A stretch of DNA of 64,000 bases from Salinimicrobium sp049680855 (GCF_049680855.1 NZ_JBMPGS010000001.1:930001-994000); one strand, 5' to 3'; shown: positions 18,291 through 26,599, numbered from the stretch's first letter. Notes: generated by a model from the sequence alone, not told the origin. A program made the numbers and translations.

Positions 18291-19202
18291 CTACTTTATT
18301 AGGATGTCCTCTTCGTTTGATTGAGAAGTCGGAATTTGTTCCCCACGTAGAACCGAATTCCCCGAGAATTTGGCATTGAGATCAATTTCTTTTTCCGTTT
18401 CCCAGTCCTCTTCTTTCATTTGTCCGCTGCGTCCAAATGCAACCAGTGCATTGCCGTAGGTTACCTTTTCAATATCCTTTTGATCAATACCTCTTCTTTG
18501 CATTAGGGCAGCTGTTTTTGGGACTGCGAGAGGATCACTAATCCCCCAGTCGGCGGCACTGTTTATGAATATATTCTTTGAACCGTATTGCTTCACAACC
18601 TCCACCATACGTTCATTTCCCATTTTGGTGTTGGGATATATAGTAAACCCTGCCCAAAAACCTCTGTCCAGAACTTCTTTGACTGTCTCTTCGTTGTTGT
18701 GGTCTATTACTACCCATTCCGGGTCAAGTCCATGCTCCAGGCATATATCCATGCTTAAAGAGGTACCTTTTTTCTTGTCCCTGTGCGGTGTATGGATCTG
18801 CACCGGTAGTTCCAGCTCTTTTGCCAGGTCCAGCTGTTTTCTGAAGTATTTTTCTTCTGCTTTTGTTTGTTCGTCAAATCCTATTTCCCCTATTCCCACA
18901 ACACCTTCCTTGAGAGCAAACCGGGGCAGCAGATCCATCACTTGTTCTGCCAGTTCTTCATTATTGGCTTCCTTTGAATTAAGGCCGATGGTGCAATAGT
19001 GTTTGATCCCGAACTGACTCGCCCTGAACCTTTCCCAGCCTATAAGGCTACTGTAATAGTCTTTAAATGTGCCAACATTTGTTCGTAACTGGCCAAGCCA
19101 AAAAGAAGGTTCAATTATAGCTACAATTCCTGCCTCGCGCATACGGCTGTAGTCATCTGTAGTTCGGGATGTCATGTGAATGTGTGGATCTATAAATTTC
19201 AT
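18291..19202 (-). CDS. eboB: EboB, TatD-like metal-dependent hydrolase
   Basis: This 303-residue amidohydrolase-fold protein starts with the metal motif DPHIHMTSRTTDD. It continues with GIGEIGFDEQ, LPVQIHTPHRDK and VIDHNNEETV, which supply the other expected metal ligands. It resembles TatD hydrolases but has the EBO-specific opening and a long tail after residue 265. It is the second gene of the operon, 10 bp after eboA and 5 bp before eboC. Substrate unknown. Confidence 0.87.
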   Translation of the reverse strand: MKFIDPHIHMTSRTTDDYSRMREAGIVAIIEPSFWLGQLRTNVGTFKDYYSSLIGWERFRASQFGIKHYCTIGLNSKEANNEELAEQVMDLLPRFALKEGVVGIGEIGFDEQTKAEEKYFRKQLDLAKELELPVQIHTPHRDKKKGTSLSMDICLEHGLDPEWVVIDHNNEETVKEVLDRGFWAGFTIYPNTKMGNERMVEVVKQYGSKNIFINSAADWGISDPLAVPKTAALMQRRGIDQKDIEKVTYGNALVAFGRSGQMKEEDWETEKEIDLNAKFSGNSVLRGEQIPTSQSNEEDILIK

Positions 19203-19212
19203 ATGTCAATAT

Positions 19213-20052
19213 TTAGGTGTGTTTTTGAGTTTCCCATTTTTCAAGTAATTCTTCCCACTTTCGGGAATCCGGAGTTGAAGAATTTTTATGTTGCTCATAA
19301 GCAAGAACAACAGCTTCTTCATTTATGGGATCCATTTGTTTTGCCCTTGTTTTAAATTCCCGAAAGCGATTTTCAGTTAAGGCAGGAGTAATTAATCGCC
19401 AGACGAGTGGATTAAACTCCCTGCCGGCAGACCATCTTTCTGAGACCAAATCCAGCAGTAACTCAGCAAGTACCGGATTGGCACGTTCGGGGATGCCGAC
19501 AATTTTCCAAAAAGGCCTCTCCATAAAAGCGGCTTTAAGTACCAGCCGATTATAAGCTTCTTCTGAAAAATGTTCATAAGGATAAGGATTTTCCAATGTA
19601 ATGGTGTCAAAGACAGAGGTAGCATTAGAACGGGTACCGCTGTAAGCTATTTGGAGAAATCTTTCAGGATTAGGAAACAATGGTAGAGCTGAATAAATAG
19701 TGATTTGTTCATTTAGATCTGCAGTTTCCAACAATTTTTCAACTGTACCTGAAAATTCTTCCGGCTTCTCTGACGCAAAAGAAAGCAGAAGCAGAATTCT
19801 TGCCGCCTGCTCTGAATCAAGATTCTCCGGATGCCAATTCTTTTTCAGCGTTTGCGCCTTAAAGGTTTCTTCAGGCCCAATATTCAGATCTTTTCGGGTA
19901 ATTTTTCGAGGAACCTTAGAAAAAGCTAATACCAGATCCCTCTCATTTCCTTGAGATCTGAACTTTTTTTCTTCCTCCTCAAGCCATTTTACTTCTTCTG
20001 AAGAACAAACCTCAGCGATCCAATCTAGCAGTAGTTTTTGTGGCTGTTTCAT
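19213..20052 (-). CDS. eboA: EboA domain protein
   Basis: This is a ~279-residue helical repeat-like protein with no catalytic motif. The segment LENPYPYEHFSEEAYNRLVLKAAFMERP and the preceding YSALPLFPNPERFL are characteristic of EboA proteins. I take the ATG at 20052 (MKQPQKLLLDW); a longer frame to 20088 adds 12 atypical residues. It is the first gene of the EBO operon, and the five genes after it are spaced 10, 5, 9, -4 and 3 bp. Its molecular role is unknown. Confidence 0.82.
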   Translation of the reverse strand: MKQPQKLLLDWIAEVCSSEEVKWLEEEEKKFRSQGNERDLVLAFSKVPRKITRKDLNIGPEETFKAQTLKKNWHPENLDSEQAARILLLLSFASEKPEEFSGTVEKLLETADLNEQITIYSALPLFPNPERFLQIAYSGTRSNATSVFDTITLENPYPYEHFSEEAYNRLVLKAAFMERPFWKIVGIPERANPVLAELLLDLVSERWSAGREFNPLVWRLITPALTENRFREFKTRAKQMDPINEEAVVLAYEQHKNSSTPDSRKWEELLEKWETQKHT

Positions 20053-20143
20053 TGTGATTAAATTTTTGGTTGCAGTTCGATGTGCCAATGCCTTTTTAAT
20101 ATAAGAAATCTAATCTTCATCCTCTGTTGTATTTATCTTAATT

Positions 20144-20536
20144 TCAGCTATAGGAAGAGGTAGAGCCTTTTCTCTGTTTTCGAAAGATCAGGTTTAATAA
20201 AAGGGCAAAACTGAGAATAAGAAGCCCGAAAAATTCCCGGGTGGCTTCAATCCATGGTTTTTCATCTGACATTGATCCGGTGATATTTTCTGCAGAATGC
20301 AAGCTGAACCAGGTGTAGACGCCGTTATGAATAAAAAACAAATACACAGCGTAAGAAACGAAAACGGCCAGGCCTGCATAATGTAAAATCCTACTATCCT
20401 TCCGGAAAATCGCCAGGGTACAGATCAGTGCACCGTAGCCATATATTGACATCCATAAAAGTGGATCCGGGTCGTTGTGTTGTATAGCGGCAGAAACAAG
20501 AAAAATTACTGCAAAAAATCCATTGGCTATTTTCAC
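20144..20536 (-). CDS. TMEM220-like small membrane protein
   Basis: This 130-residue protein has four predicted membrane helices and the conserved HNDPDPLLWMSIYGYGALIC stretch near residue 20, which is the TMEM220 family signature. It ends in a basic tail (RKQRKG). It lies ~90 bp upstream of eboA on the same strand and could share its transcript. Function unknown. Confidence 0.75.
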   Translation of the reverse strand: MKIANGFFAVIFLVSAAIQHNDPDPLLWMSIYGYGALICTLAIFRKDSRILHYAGLAVFVSYAVYLFFIHNGVYTWFSLHSAENITGSMSDEKPWIEATREFFGLLILSFALLLNLIFRKQRKGSTSSYS

Positions 20537-20646
20537 GAAAAGTTGGTTTTGAACATTAGTCAGCTTCGCCCCACAAGGTGCTGGAGGTTCTCATTTAAAG
20601 TTATAAACGTGATTTAAGAAGATTAGCCGATTTAGCAAGAATTTAG

Positions 20647-21210
20647 TTATTCATATAGATCTATGGTCTCTTTCTCGACCGTACCTTCAAAATCTGGAAC
20701 CGGACGTTCCTTTTTTTCTTCCTCTGTTTCTACTATGCCGTTTTCTCTTATGTCATTTATTAGCCATTGCATTTCCATGATCTCCCTACGCTGCGCCTTA
20801 ATGATTTTATCTGCAAGCTCTCTTACCCTAACATCTTCTATTTGAGAACGTTCGCTGGTTAAAATTGCGATTGAATGGTGAGGTATCATGCCTTCCATGT
20901 AATCTGTATCTGAAACAGTTACCTGGCTTCGTACCAGCCATATCGAACCACCTATTAGTAAAACTCCGAAAGCAAGAGTGAGCATATTAGCTTTTTTGTT
21001 TTTGTACATGTTGAGCATATACAATAACATAATAATGATCATTGCCCCTCCCATGATCATTGTCATAAACAATCTGGTTTCACTATACCAAAAATGATCT
21101 ATAATTTGGTAAGAATGTACATACATCAGAAAGAACATGGCAATCATTGAAGTTGCTATCATTAAAAAAAACTTTATGTAAGGCTTTTTGTTGTTTTGAT
21201 TATTTTCCAT
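20647..21210 (-). CDS. DUF305 family membrane protein
   Basis: This 187-residue protein has three N-terminal hydrophobic helices followed by a DUF305 domain. The DUF305 hallmark DYMEGMIPHHSIAI is near residue 105, then IIKAQRREIMEMQWLI. DUF305 proteins are four-helix, Met/His-rich and often found with copper-resistance genes, consistent with the copper genes elsewhere in this window. A direct metal role is inferred. Confidence 0.85.
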   Translation of the reverse strand: MENNQNNKKPYIKFFLMIATSMIAMFFLMYVHSYQIIDHFWYSETRLFMTMIMGGAMIIIMLLYMLNMYKNKKANMLTLAFGVLLIGGSIWLVRSQVTVSDTDYMEGMIPHHSIAILTSERSQIEDVRVRELADKIIKAQRREIMEMQWLINDIRENGIVETEEEKKERPVPDFEGTVEKETIDLYE

Positions 21211-22163
21211 TTTTAGATTATTTGGTTAGAAGTTATTTCTGATTTAAGCTTAATTTGATTGAGTATTAAACGCTTTTACAAATTAAATAGCTTGAAAATT
21301 TAATTACATAAAAATTGTGTTAAATGTAATTTTTGTCTTTGGAAGTGATTTTCAGGATGATTTCTTTACGGTAAACTTTAAAGAGCTGTAGCCCTTGAAT
21401 TAATAGTTTTCCAAGAGTGAAATAGGCCTGACCTCCCGGCTCAATAAGCTTTTTCAAAATAGGGCAAACTTCATTTTATATGAGTACGCCGCGTTCTTTT
21501 TTGCTTTTCTTTTTAGGACAAGTATAATAAGCTGAATAATCAAGCGGACCCGTGTCTGTAAGCCAATAGAGTGCTTTTGTGTTAATGCGGAAGAGATAGA
21601 AATAAAACAGGTCTTTGAGGTGGTAATTAATTTACTACATTTCGCTTTTCAGGAACATCATCCAGCTGGCCGCCGCCTTTGGAAGGCATTATACGATAAC
21701 AACTTTGGAATCCCATCAGAATAGCAAAGAGAATTATAATTCTATATTTTACCTTCATCTTTTTAATTTTAACTATTGGGGAGCAGTTTCCCATACAATT
21801 GTTGTAGTGGGTCCTGGTAAATCATTTATGTACTGTAGGCCGGTTTTGTTCCTGTGACAATCATAATCTAAATAATCTGTTCCAGGTCTACAGCCCCTGA
21901 GTCATAAAATTGTATTGCAGCTTAGGTAGCTTCTGCCCACCACCACCACATGAATTGGAGTTTCGGGAATAGTTGTCGGAAGGAAGGAAATATTGCGCTA
22001 CACAAAAAAGCGGTGAAAGCTAAATTTTTGAATCCTAAGACCGGAACGGAGCGTTCTGAATTCGAATTGTAGCTGTTTATTGGGATCAAACGTAGATTTC
22101 AAATTATTGAAATTACCGGGGGCGCGAAAAAGTTTCTGTATCAGATATAACGGGTAGAAAAAG
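21211..22163. other. Gene-debris region
   Basis: Nearly 1 kb without an intact gene. On the minus strand, ~21410-21600 contains coding-like pieces interrupted by a stop (ALYWLTDTGPLDYSAYYTCP, then LIEPGGQAYFTLGKLL). 21627-21758 keeps the start of a lipoprotein (separate entry). 21780-21900 minus also reads as protein-like (TDYLDYDCH, LPGPTTTIVWE). On the plus strand, 21950-22072 is a 40-codon ORF (MNWSFGNSCRKEGN...). I cannot name the original genes. Confidence 0.5.
21627..21758 (-). pseudogene. Truncated N-terminus of a lipoprotein, possibly a PQQ sugar dehydrogenase
   Basis: A 43-codon ORF (too short to be functional) begins with a lipoprotein signal (MKVKYRIIILFAILMGFQSC) followed by YRIMPSKGGGQLDDVPEKR. 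From memory this N-terminus resembles Bacteroidota sorbosone dehydrogenase lipoproteins, which start SCYRMRxSKGGGQ. The rest of the gene is missing. Assignment is tentative. Confidence 0.4.
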
Positions 22164-22190
22164 AAAGGCTGCTTTTTTTTAGCAGCCTTT
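22164..22190 (-). terminator. Rho-independent terminator after the copper-binding protein gene
   Basis: A perfect 10-bp inverted repeat AAAGGCTGCT/AGCAGCCTTT with a T-run loop. On the minus strand it is followed by a T-rich tract. It lies 23 bp after the stop of the gene at 22213. Confidence 0.7.
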
Positions 22191-22212
22191 AAATAGTTTA
22201 AGTTTACAAGGA

Positions 22213-22533
22213 TTAAGCTCTAAAATTTCTGAGATTTTTAGCACATTCCCTACAGGCTTCTGCGCAGTCTTTACAATGCTTGGAATCAAATTTCTCACAC
22301 TCTTCCGCACATTTTTCACACATTTCAATACAGTAATCCACCAAATTTTGAACATCCTTGTATTCTGTAACAAGAATGTCGTTTAATGCCCTGCATACTG
22401 CTGCACAAGCTTTGTCCAGTCTTATGCACTCAACCATATCCTTTAGGTTTTCTTCATTTAAACAAGCGTCCGCACACCAGTTGCAGTGATTTACGCAGTT
22501 TGACATGCCTTTAACTAATTCTTCATTTCTCAT
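22213..22533 (-). CDS. Four-helix-bundle copper-binding protein (Csp/DUF326 type)
   Basis: This 106-residue cytosolic protein has about 15 cysteines arranged on helices: CVNHCNWCADAC, CAAVC, CIEMCEKCAEEC, CKDCAEACRECA. This is the signature of four-helix-bundle copper storage proteins (Csp3-like, formerly DUF326 ferredoxin-like), in which Cys line the bundle core and hold many Cu(I) ions. No signal peptide is seen, so storage would be in the cytosol. It fits the copper-handling genes at 5-10 kb. Confidence 0.85.
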   Translation of the reverse strand: MRNEELVKGMSNCVNHCNWCADACLNEENLKDMVECIRLDKACAAVCRALNDILVTEYKDVQNLVDYCIEMCEKCAEECEKFDSKHCKDCAEACRECAKNLRNFRA

Positions 22534-22969
22534 CGTTATATTTTTTAAGTTTATTTCGAAATTACAGTTTAACGATGTAAAAGACCTTTTGATTTTAAAT
22601 ATAAAACCTTAGTTATTATGGGTTTATCACATTTTTAGCATATTTTAACTTTCTGTTTAATACACAACCTGCATGCACGTTCTGCTATAAATGTTTAAGG
22701 TGAAGAGCGTTTATGTTTAGGTTATTGAGAGTAGCATTCAGCGTTCATAGAATTCTTAGTCGCCCAATTTCTGAATTGCTTGGCTATACAAAAGCAAAAG
22801 GCGGCAGGCCATGTGGTTTCGGTGAATTATTACGAAAAATTCAAAACGTACAATTTTTCAAAATTGGTTAGATATTATATGTGCTCGTTTTTCCCGGAAA
22901 AAATAAAATTTACCTACAATAAAGATCAAAAAGTAACAATTCAAATGCCAACCCTGAAAATATCAAAGT

Positions 22970-22990
22970 TCTGTACTTATTCTGTACTTG
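22970..22990. repeat. Left copy of inverted repeat pair (possible integrase arm sites)
   Basis: TCTGTACTTATTCTGTACT consists of two direct TCTGTACTT units. Its exact 19-nt reverse complement lies at 24632-24650, just upstream of the tyrosine integrase gene. Spaced tandem repeats near an att fragment are typical of integrase arm-type binding sites. Confidence 0.6.
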
Positions 22991-23000
22991 ATAAAAGAAA

Positions 23001-23028
23001 AAAGGCTTTCGATTTCTCGAAGGCCTTA
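23001..23028 (-). terminator. Terminator behind the tRNA-Met fragment
   Basis: The hairpin AAGGCCTTCGA/TCGAAAGCCTT (one G-T pair, loop GAAA) is followed by T-rich sequence on the minus strand, directly downstream of the tRNA-like 3' end at 23036. Confidence 0.6.
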
Positions 23029-23035
23029 TTTTTAT

Positions 23036-23080
23036 TGGTAGCGAGAGGGGGCACGATCCCCCGACCTCCGGATTATGAAC
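23036..23080 (-). tRNA. 3' fragment of a tRNA-Met(CAT) gene (att site A)
   Basis: The minus strand reads GTTCATAATCCGGAGGTC, then GGGGGATCGTGCCCCC and TCTCGCTACCA. This is anticodon loop with CAT, variable loop, T-arm, acceptor 3' strand and CCA. The 5' half is absent. The T-loop is ATCGTGC instead of TTCGANN, so the copy is also mutated. It lies ~170 bp from the 3' end of the tyrosine integrase gene and probably marks an integration junction. It is not a functional tRNA. Confidence 0.75.
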
Positions 23081-23246
23081 CTATCTTCATTAATAAAATT
23101 AATCGTTGTAACCGAAGATGTAGATATTTTCAACCATAGCCGTTGAAAAACCATGGCAGCAACAGATGAAATCCAAAAATTTTTCTATTTCCGTACTTCA
23201 AAACGACCAAAGTATCCCTATTGCAGAAACGGCGCTCGCTTTGTAT

Positions 23247-24599
23247 TTACCCGTTAACGGAGAAATTAATAACTTTGTCTAAAGCATCATCGGCATCTTT
23301 ATGAATAAAATTTGCCTGATAGTTCAAAGTTGTTTTTAAGTCACTATGTCGATATAATTTCTGAAGCATTAAAGGATGTATTTTATCCCCAGCTATATTC
23401 CCGAAACTATGACGTGCAATATGATTTGATAAATTCTTATCAATTTCACATTGGCTGGCAATTCGTTTCAAATATTTATTAAACAGTTTTGTTGAATTTC
23501 TAGTTTTTATAAAAATATCCTCTGCGTTGTCACTCTTTGAATCCTTTAGAAAGGGAAATACATACCCATTATTTTCTTTTTGATTTTTTCTGTAAAAATT
23601 CAATATGACATTAGCTTTATCAGGAATTTTAAGACTTAAGGGTTTTTCGTTTTTATTCATAACATAATAAAGTCGGTTATCCTTAAAATTAGCCCATTTT
23701 AATTTGACCACATCTGAAATACGTATGCCAGCAAAGTAAAAGGCAATCAACCATACGTTGTGCGTATGCCAGATTGATGATTGAGGCTCAAATTGTAGGG
23801 ATTCTATTTTTTCAACTTCCTTAGTTGTAAGGCCAATTTTGTTACCCGAACCGATTCGTATCTTTTCCTTTTCTCCCGCAAATGGATAAAATTTCGAAGC
23901 TACAGTTCCATCTTTAATAGCAATATTAAAAAGCGTTCTAATGAAAATTAGTTGATTTGATATAGTACGTGTTTTCTGATTCAAGTAGGTAGAACAGAAA
24001 GTTTTATATCTCTCTATAAATGCTTGATCGATATCCCGGAACTTCAAAGTCTTATTTTTCTTAAAATGATCTATGCCATCCATAAAAGAGTATTGAGATT
24101 TCCGTGCTTTACTCACCCTATCCTTTCTTCTTTGTTTTATAGCTTTAATTACATCATTTTTGGAGGACGAGGATTTAAGAGTAAGAAACTCTTCAATATT
24201 ATATAAAATGGAAAGCTCTGATTTAGCAACCGAAAAAGTTCCACGATCATGTTTACTCTTAATTCGTTCTGCTGCAACTGCAAAGAATGACTTAGAGCCA
24301 CCTGGTCCTTTCAATTTTTGTTTAGCCTGTTTTGGTGTCATGTTTTCATCTTTAGAATCAAAGTAAAGATCATTTGCCTCTGTCAACTTCTTCATCAAAA
24401 AGTTGTTCAGCTTTTTATGATTAGGATAGGTTCTCTTGGCTTTTCCTGCAACTTTATCCCAGTCCTTTTCGGAAATATATTGACCCAGCCACTTGTAATT
24501 TGTCTTATAATTTTCGCTAATTCTAAGAGCCAAAGGAATAGTGCCGTCCTTTTTCATCATATTTTTGCGCAATACAATTTTGATACTTGCCATAACCAT
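23247..24599 (-). CDS. Tyrosine recombinase/integrase
   Basis: This 450-residue phage-type integrase has an N-terminal arm-binding segment (IVLRKNMMKKDGTIPLALRISENYKTNYKWLGQYI), a SAM-like core-binding domain and a C-terminal catalytic domain. Catalytic residues are visible in AGIRISDVVKLKW (Arg, ~291), HIARHSFGN (HxxR, ~393) and the nucleophile Tyr in TLNYQ (~428). It matches the length of Bacteroidota element integrases. Its stop is ~170 bp from tRNA-Met fragment A and its promoter overlaps the right-hand inverted repeat. No cargo is left between it and the next element. Confidence 0.92.
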   Translation of the reverse strand: MVMASIKIVLRKNMMKKDGTIPLALRISENYKTNYKWLGQYISEKDWDKVAGKAKRTYPNHKKLNNFLMKKLTEANDLYFDSKDENMTPKQAKQKLKGPGGSKSFFAVAAERIKSKHDRGTFSVAKSELSILYNIEEFLTLKSSSSKNDVIKAIKQRRKDRVSKARKSQYSFMDGIDHFKKNKTLKFRDIDQAFIERYKTFCSTYLNQKTRTISNQLIFIRTLFNIAIKDGTVASKFYPFAGEKEKIRIGSGNKIGLTTKEVEKIESLQFEPQSSIWHTHNVWLIAFYFAGIRISDVVKLKWANFKDNRLYYVMNKNEKPLSLKIPDKANVILNFYRKNQKENNGYVFPFLKDSKSDNAEDIFIKTRNSTKLFNKYLKRIASQCEIDKNLSNHIARHSFGNIAGDKIHPLMLQKLYRHSDLKTTLNYQANFIHKDADDALDKVINFSVNG

Positions 24600-24631
24600 C
24601 TTATTAGGAGAGTATAAAGATAATAAAAACT

Positions 24632-24653
24632 AGTACAGAATAAGTACAGAATA
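24632..24653. repeat. Right copy of inverted repeat pair, in the integrase promoter
   Basis: Two direct units AGTACAGAATA (24632-24653). The first 19 nt are the exact reverse complement of 22970-22988. They lie ~33-54 bp upstream of the integrase start and could serve both as arm sites and for autorepression. Confidence 0.6.
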
Positions 24654-24756
24654 ATTTTATTTTAGATGATATTATTTGATTTCCAAAAATATTAATGACC
24701 TTGAAAACAGTTGATTATAATGGCTTTTGGTCAAGTTTGATGATGTTAAGTGTCAA

Positions 24757-24802
24757 GCTCATAACCCGAAGGTCACAGGTTCGAGTCCTGTTCCCGCTAC
24801 TA
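24757..24802 (+). tRNA. 3' fragment of tRNA-Met(CAT) (att site B)
   Basis: GCTCATAACCCGAAGGTC, then ACAGGTTCGAGTCCTGT and TCCCGCTACTA give an anticodon loop, variable loop, intact T-arm and acceptor 3' strand. The tail is CTA, not CCA. No 5' half precedes it. It forms the last codons of the serine recombinase gene on the other strand (translated GTGLEPVTFGL). It is a likely left attachment site of the 11.9-kb element and is non-functional as a tRNA. Confidence 0.78.
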
Positions 24803-26420
24803 AAGAAGACAAGCCACCATTTCGGTGGCTTTTTTTATTGCTTTTCTCTTTCGAATCCCTTGATATATCTGCAATTGCAGTCAATAATGAATTCATTTTT
24901 TTGGTTCGATATTCTCTTGTTTCTGGATTTATTACTAAACCATCAGGAAAAAGGGTTTTTTGAATCTTAAGTTTTTGATGGATGTCTCCAGAAGCCCAGT
25001 GGTTACTCATGTTCTGACAAAAAGATAAAGCTCTTTCCAACAAATTTTCTTGGTTCGATAATTTTTCAGGAGTACTTCTCACTTGGTCTTCGATTTGTCT
25101 TATTTCCTCTTCAAGCTTACCTTTAACATTGTTGTAGCTGGTTTCATCCACACTGTCATTCAATAAGAACTTTTCATTTACCTTCTCCAATTGTTTTTGA
25201 AGCTTTCTCTTCTCCTTTTTAAGAGTGTCTCTGCTCCTTTTTTTCTCCTCATGGTGTTCTTGTGTCAGCTGTTCAATTTGTAACTGGATAAGCCTTCTAT
25301 TGCAGTCATTTAATTCAAACTTGGAAAGGAACTTAATGAATGAATCATTCACCCCAGGCTTTAAACTTCGAGGAGTAGTATAAGCATTCATATTTCCTCC
25401 TTTTCCATGCTGACATTTGTAGTAGTGAACCTGCTTTTTCTTGGCTATGTAACTTGTGATGGCTGAACCACATTGGGAGCAATAAATGAAACCTGTCAGA
25501 GGTCTATGTTCGCTTACAGGAGCAATGTCATAACCTGATTTGCGTGTAGCCTTATCCAATCTCATTTGGACCGCATCCCATATCTTTTCACTTATAAGGG
25601 GTGGCCAGTTACCCTTTACTGGAGCATCAAGCATTGCGTTCGTATTAACGCCTACATAAAATGGCCTCCTCCACATAGCGGATAAATTCTGTTTGCTTAT
25701 TTTATAATGGTATTTGTCCAATAGCTTGTATCTTATATCGGCATCGGTCATGCCTTCTGCTTTCCAGTGCCATGCTTTACGAAGTAATTTTCCTTCTTTG
25801 TTAATTACTATTTTTTGACCTTCTATTCGATTGCCGAAATTAGAAACCCTTTCCCCATACATGGTATACCCTTTGGGTGGACGGCCCAGCCAATTTCCTT
25901 CGTCTAAGAATTCTTTTAATGCAGGTAAAGTCCGTTCTAAACGAACCATATTTTCACGTCTGGAATCAAGTAACTTGTCATATATTTCCAGGCGGTCCTT
26001 TTCATCTTCGGTTGACAATCCAGTGCTGGTTTCAATAAGATGCACACCCACATTATTGACCAGCTCTTCAACAAGCCCAATGGCACCTCCACCAGAGCGA
26101 GAGAATCGGCTTATGAACTTTATTGCTATAGCATAAGGTTTGCGTTTTGCCTTTTTAACGCTTTCCAGAAGCTTCAAGAATTCTTTTCTGGTTAAATCTC
26201 CTTTAGCACTTTCATAGGTTCCCCCATGCTCTTTAGTTATGGTATAGCCATGTTCTTTAGCGTAGGATTTTATACTGCTTATTTGGCCATCGATGCTATA
26301 CTTTTTTTTGGTTTGTTCTTTACTGCTTACCCTGGTATACATCCATAGCTCTTTACTTTTCTTAATAATCTCTTGAGTCTTTCCAGCTTTCTTATATTTA
26401 TTAAACTTATTTAAATTCAT
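24759..26420 (-). CDS. Large serine recombinase (site-specific integrase)
   Basis: This 553-residue protein has an N-terminal resolvase domain with the catalytic serine in MYTRVSSKEQ (~residue 32-33) and FISRFSRSGGG. A recombinase domain follows (PPKGYTMYG ... WRRPFYVGVNTNAM). Then come a zinc ribbon (YCSQCGSAIT ... YYKCQHG), a long coiled coil (EEKKRSRDTLKKEKRKLQKQLEKV) and the C-terminal tail. The final residues AGTGLEPVTFGL are antisense tRNA-Met, so the gene ends inside attachment site B and its stop codon is supplied by tRNA sequence. It probably integrates and excises the 11.9-kb element ending near 36674. Confidence 0.92.
   Translation of the reverse strand: MNLNKFNKYKKAGKTQEIIKKSKELWMYTRVSSKEQTKKKYSIDGQISSIKSYAKEHGYTITKEHGGTYESAKGDLTRKEFLKLLESVKKAKRKPYAIAIKFISRFSRSGGGAIGLVEELVNNVGVHLIETSTGLSTEDEKDRLEIYDKLLDSRRENMVRLERTLPALKEFLDEGNWLGRPPKGYTMYGERVSNFGNRIEGQKIVINKEGKLLRKAWHWKAEGMTDADIRYKLLDKYHYKISKQNLSAMWRRPFYVGVNTNAMLDAPVKGNWPPLISEKIWDAVQMRLDKATRKSGYDIAPVSEHRPLTGFIYCSQCGSAITSYIAKKKQVHYYKCQHGKGGNMNAYTTPRSLKPGVNDSFIKFLSKFELNDCNRRLIQLQIEQLTQEHHEEKKRSRDTLKKEKRKLQKQLEKVNEKFLLNDSVDETSYNNVKGKLEEEIRQIEDQVRSTPEKLSNQENLLERALSFCQNMSNHWASGDIHQKLKIQKTLFPDGLVINPETREYRTKKMNSLLTAIADISRDSKEKSNKKSHRNGGLSSLVAGTGLEPVTFGL
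24793..24813 (+). repeat. Left end direct repeat of the serine-recombinase element
   Basis: CCCGCTACTA plus AAGACAAG, separated by 3 nt, matches 18 of 21 positions with 36665-36685. Both copies are directly followed by a hairpin terminator, as expected for attL/attR at the end of a tRNA gene. Confidence 0.55.
24812..24836 (+). terminator. Terminator after tRNA-Met fragment B
   Basis: The hairpin AGCCACC/GGTGGCT with loop ATTTC is followed by a run of seven T. Confidence 0.7.
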
Positions 26421-26440
26421 TTCCTTCTTGTGTTTGGTGG

Positions 26441-26599
26441 TTAATCTATTATTTCCAGAATCATTCTGGCCAAGGCAAGAGCATCATCTATAATGGCTTC
26501 GCCTTCTTCATCATTAACGGAGTTGTATGATGGTAATTTTCTTAGTTCCTCTAATGACAATCTGTAGGGATGATTGTCTTCAAATTTGGAATTCGGCAT
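26441..26599 (-). CDS. Small acidic protein, 52 residues, upstream of the serine recombinase
   Basis: The short ORF begins MPNSKFEDNHPYRLSLEELRK and ends LALARMILEIID. It is acidic and predicted helical, with no membrane segment. It stops 20 bp before the recombinase start and is probably co-transcribed with it. A regulatory or recombination-directionality role is possible from position only. Coding-like composition and tight spacing support it as real. Confidence 0.5.
   Translation of the reverse strand: MPNSKFEDNHPYRLSLEELRKLPSYNSVNDEEGEAIIDDALALARMILEIID

Larger units (their letters stand above)
22534..23035. other. Intergenic region left of the tRNA-Met fragment
   Basis: There is no convincing gene. 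A plus-strand ORF at 22780-23139 runs through an antisense tRNA sequence and is probably spurious. The region contains tandem TCTGTACTT repeats at 22970-22990 and the tRNA-fragment terminator at 23001-23028. Confidence 0.5.

Noticed and set aside
22164..22190. Small RNA or riboswitch at the hairpin
   Set aside because: The structure is a simple stem with a homopolymer loop immediately after a gene, which is best explained as a terminator.
22780..23139. A plus-strand 119-residue ORF
   Set aside because: Its middle is antisense tRNA-Met sequence (VARGGTIPRPPDYEP) and the rest shows no protein-like pattern, so it is probably spurious.
24695..24970. Plus-strand ORFs through tRNA fragment B
   Set aside because: They lie opposite the serine recombinase gene and across tRNA sequence, so they are frame shadows.
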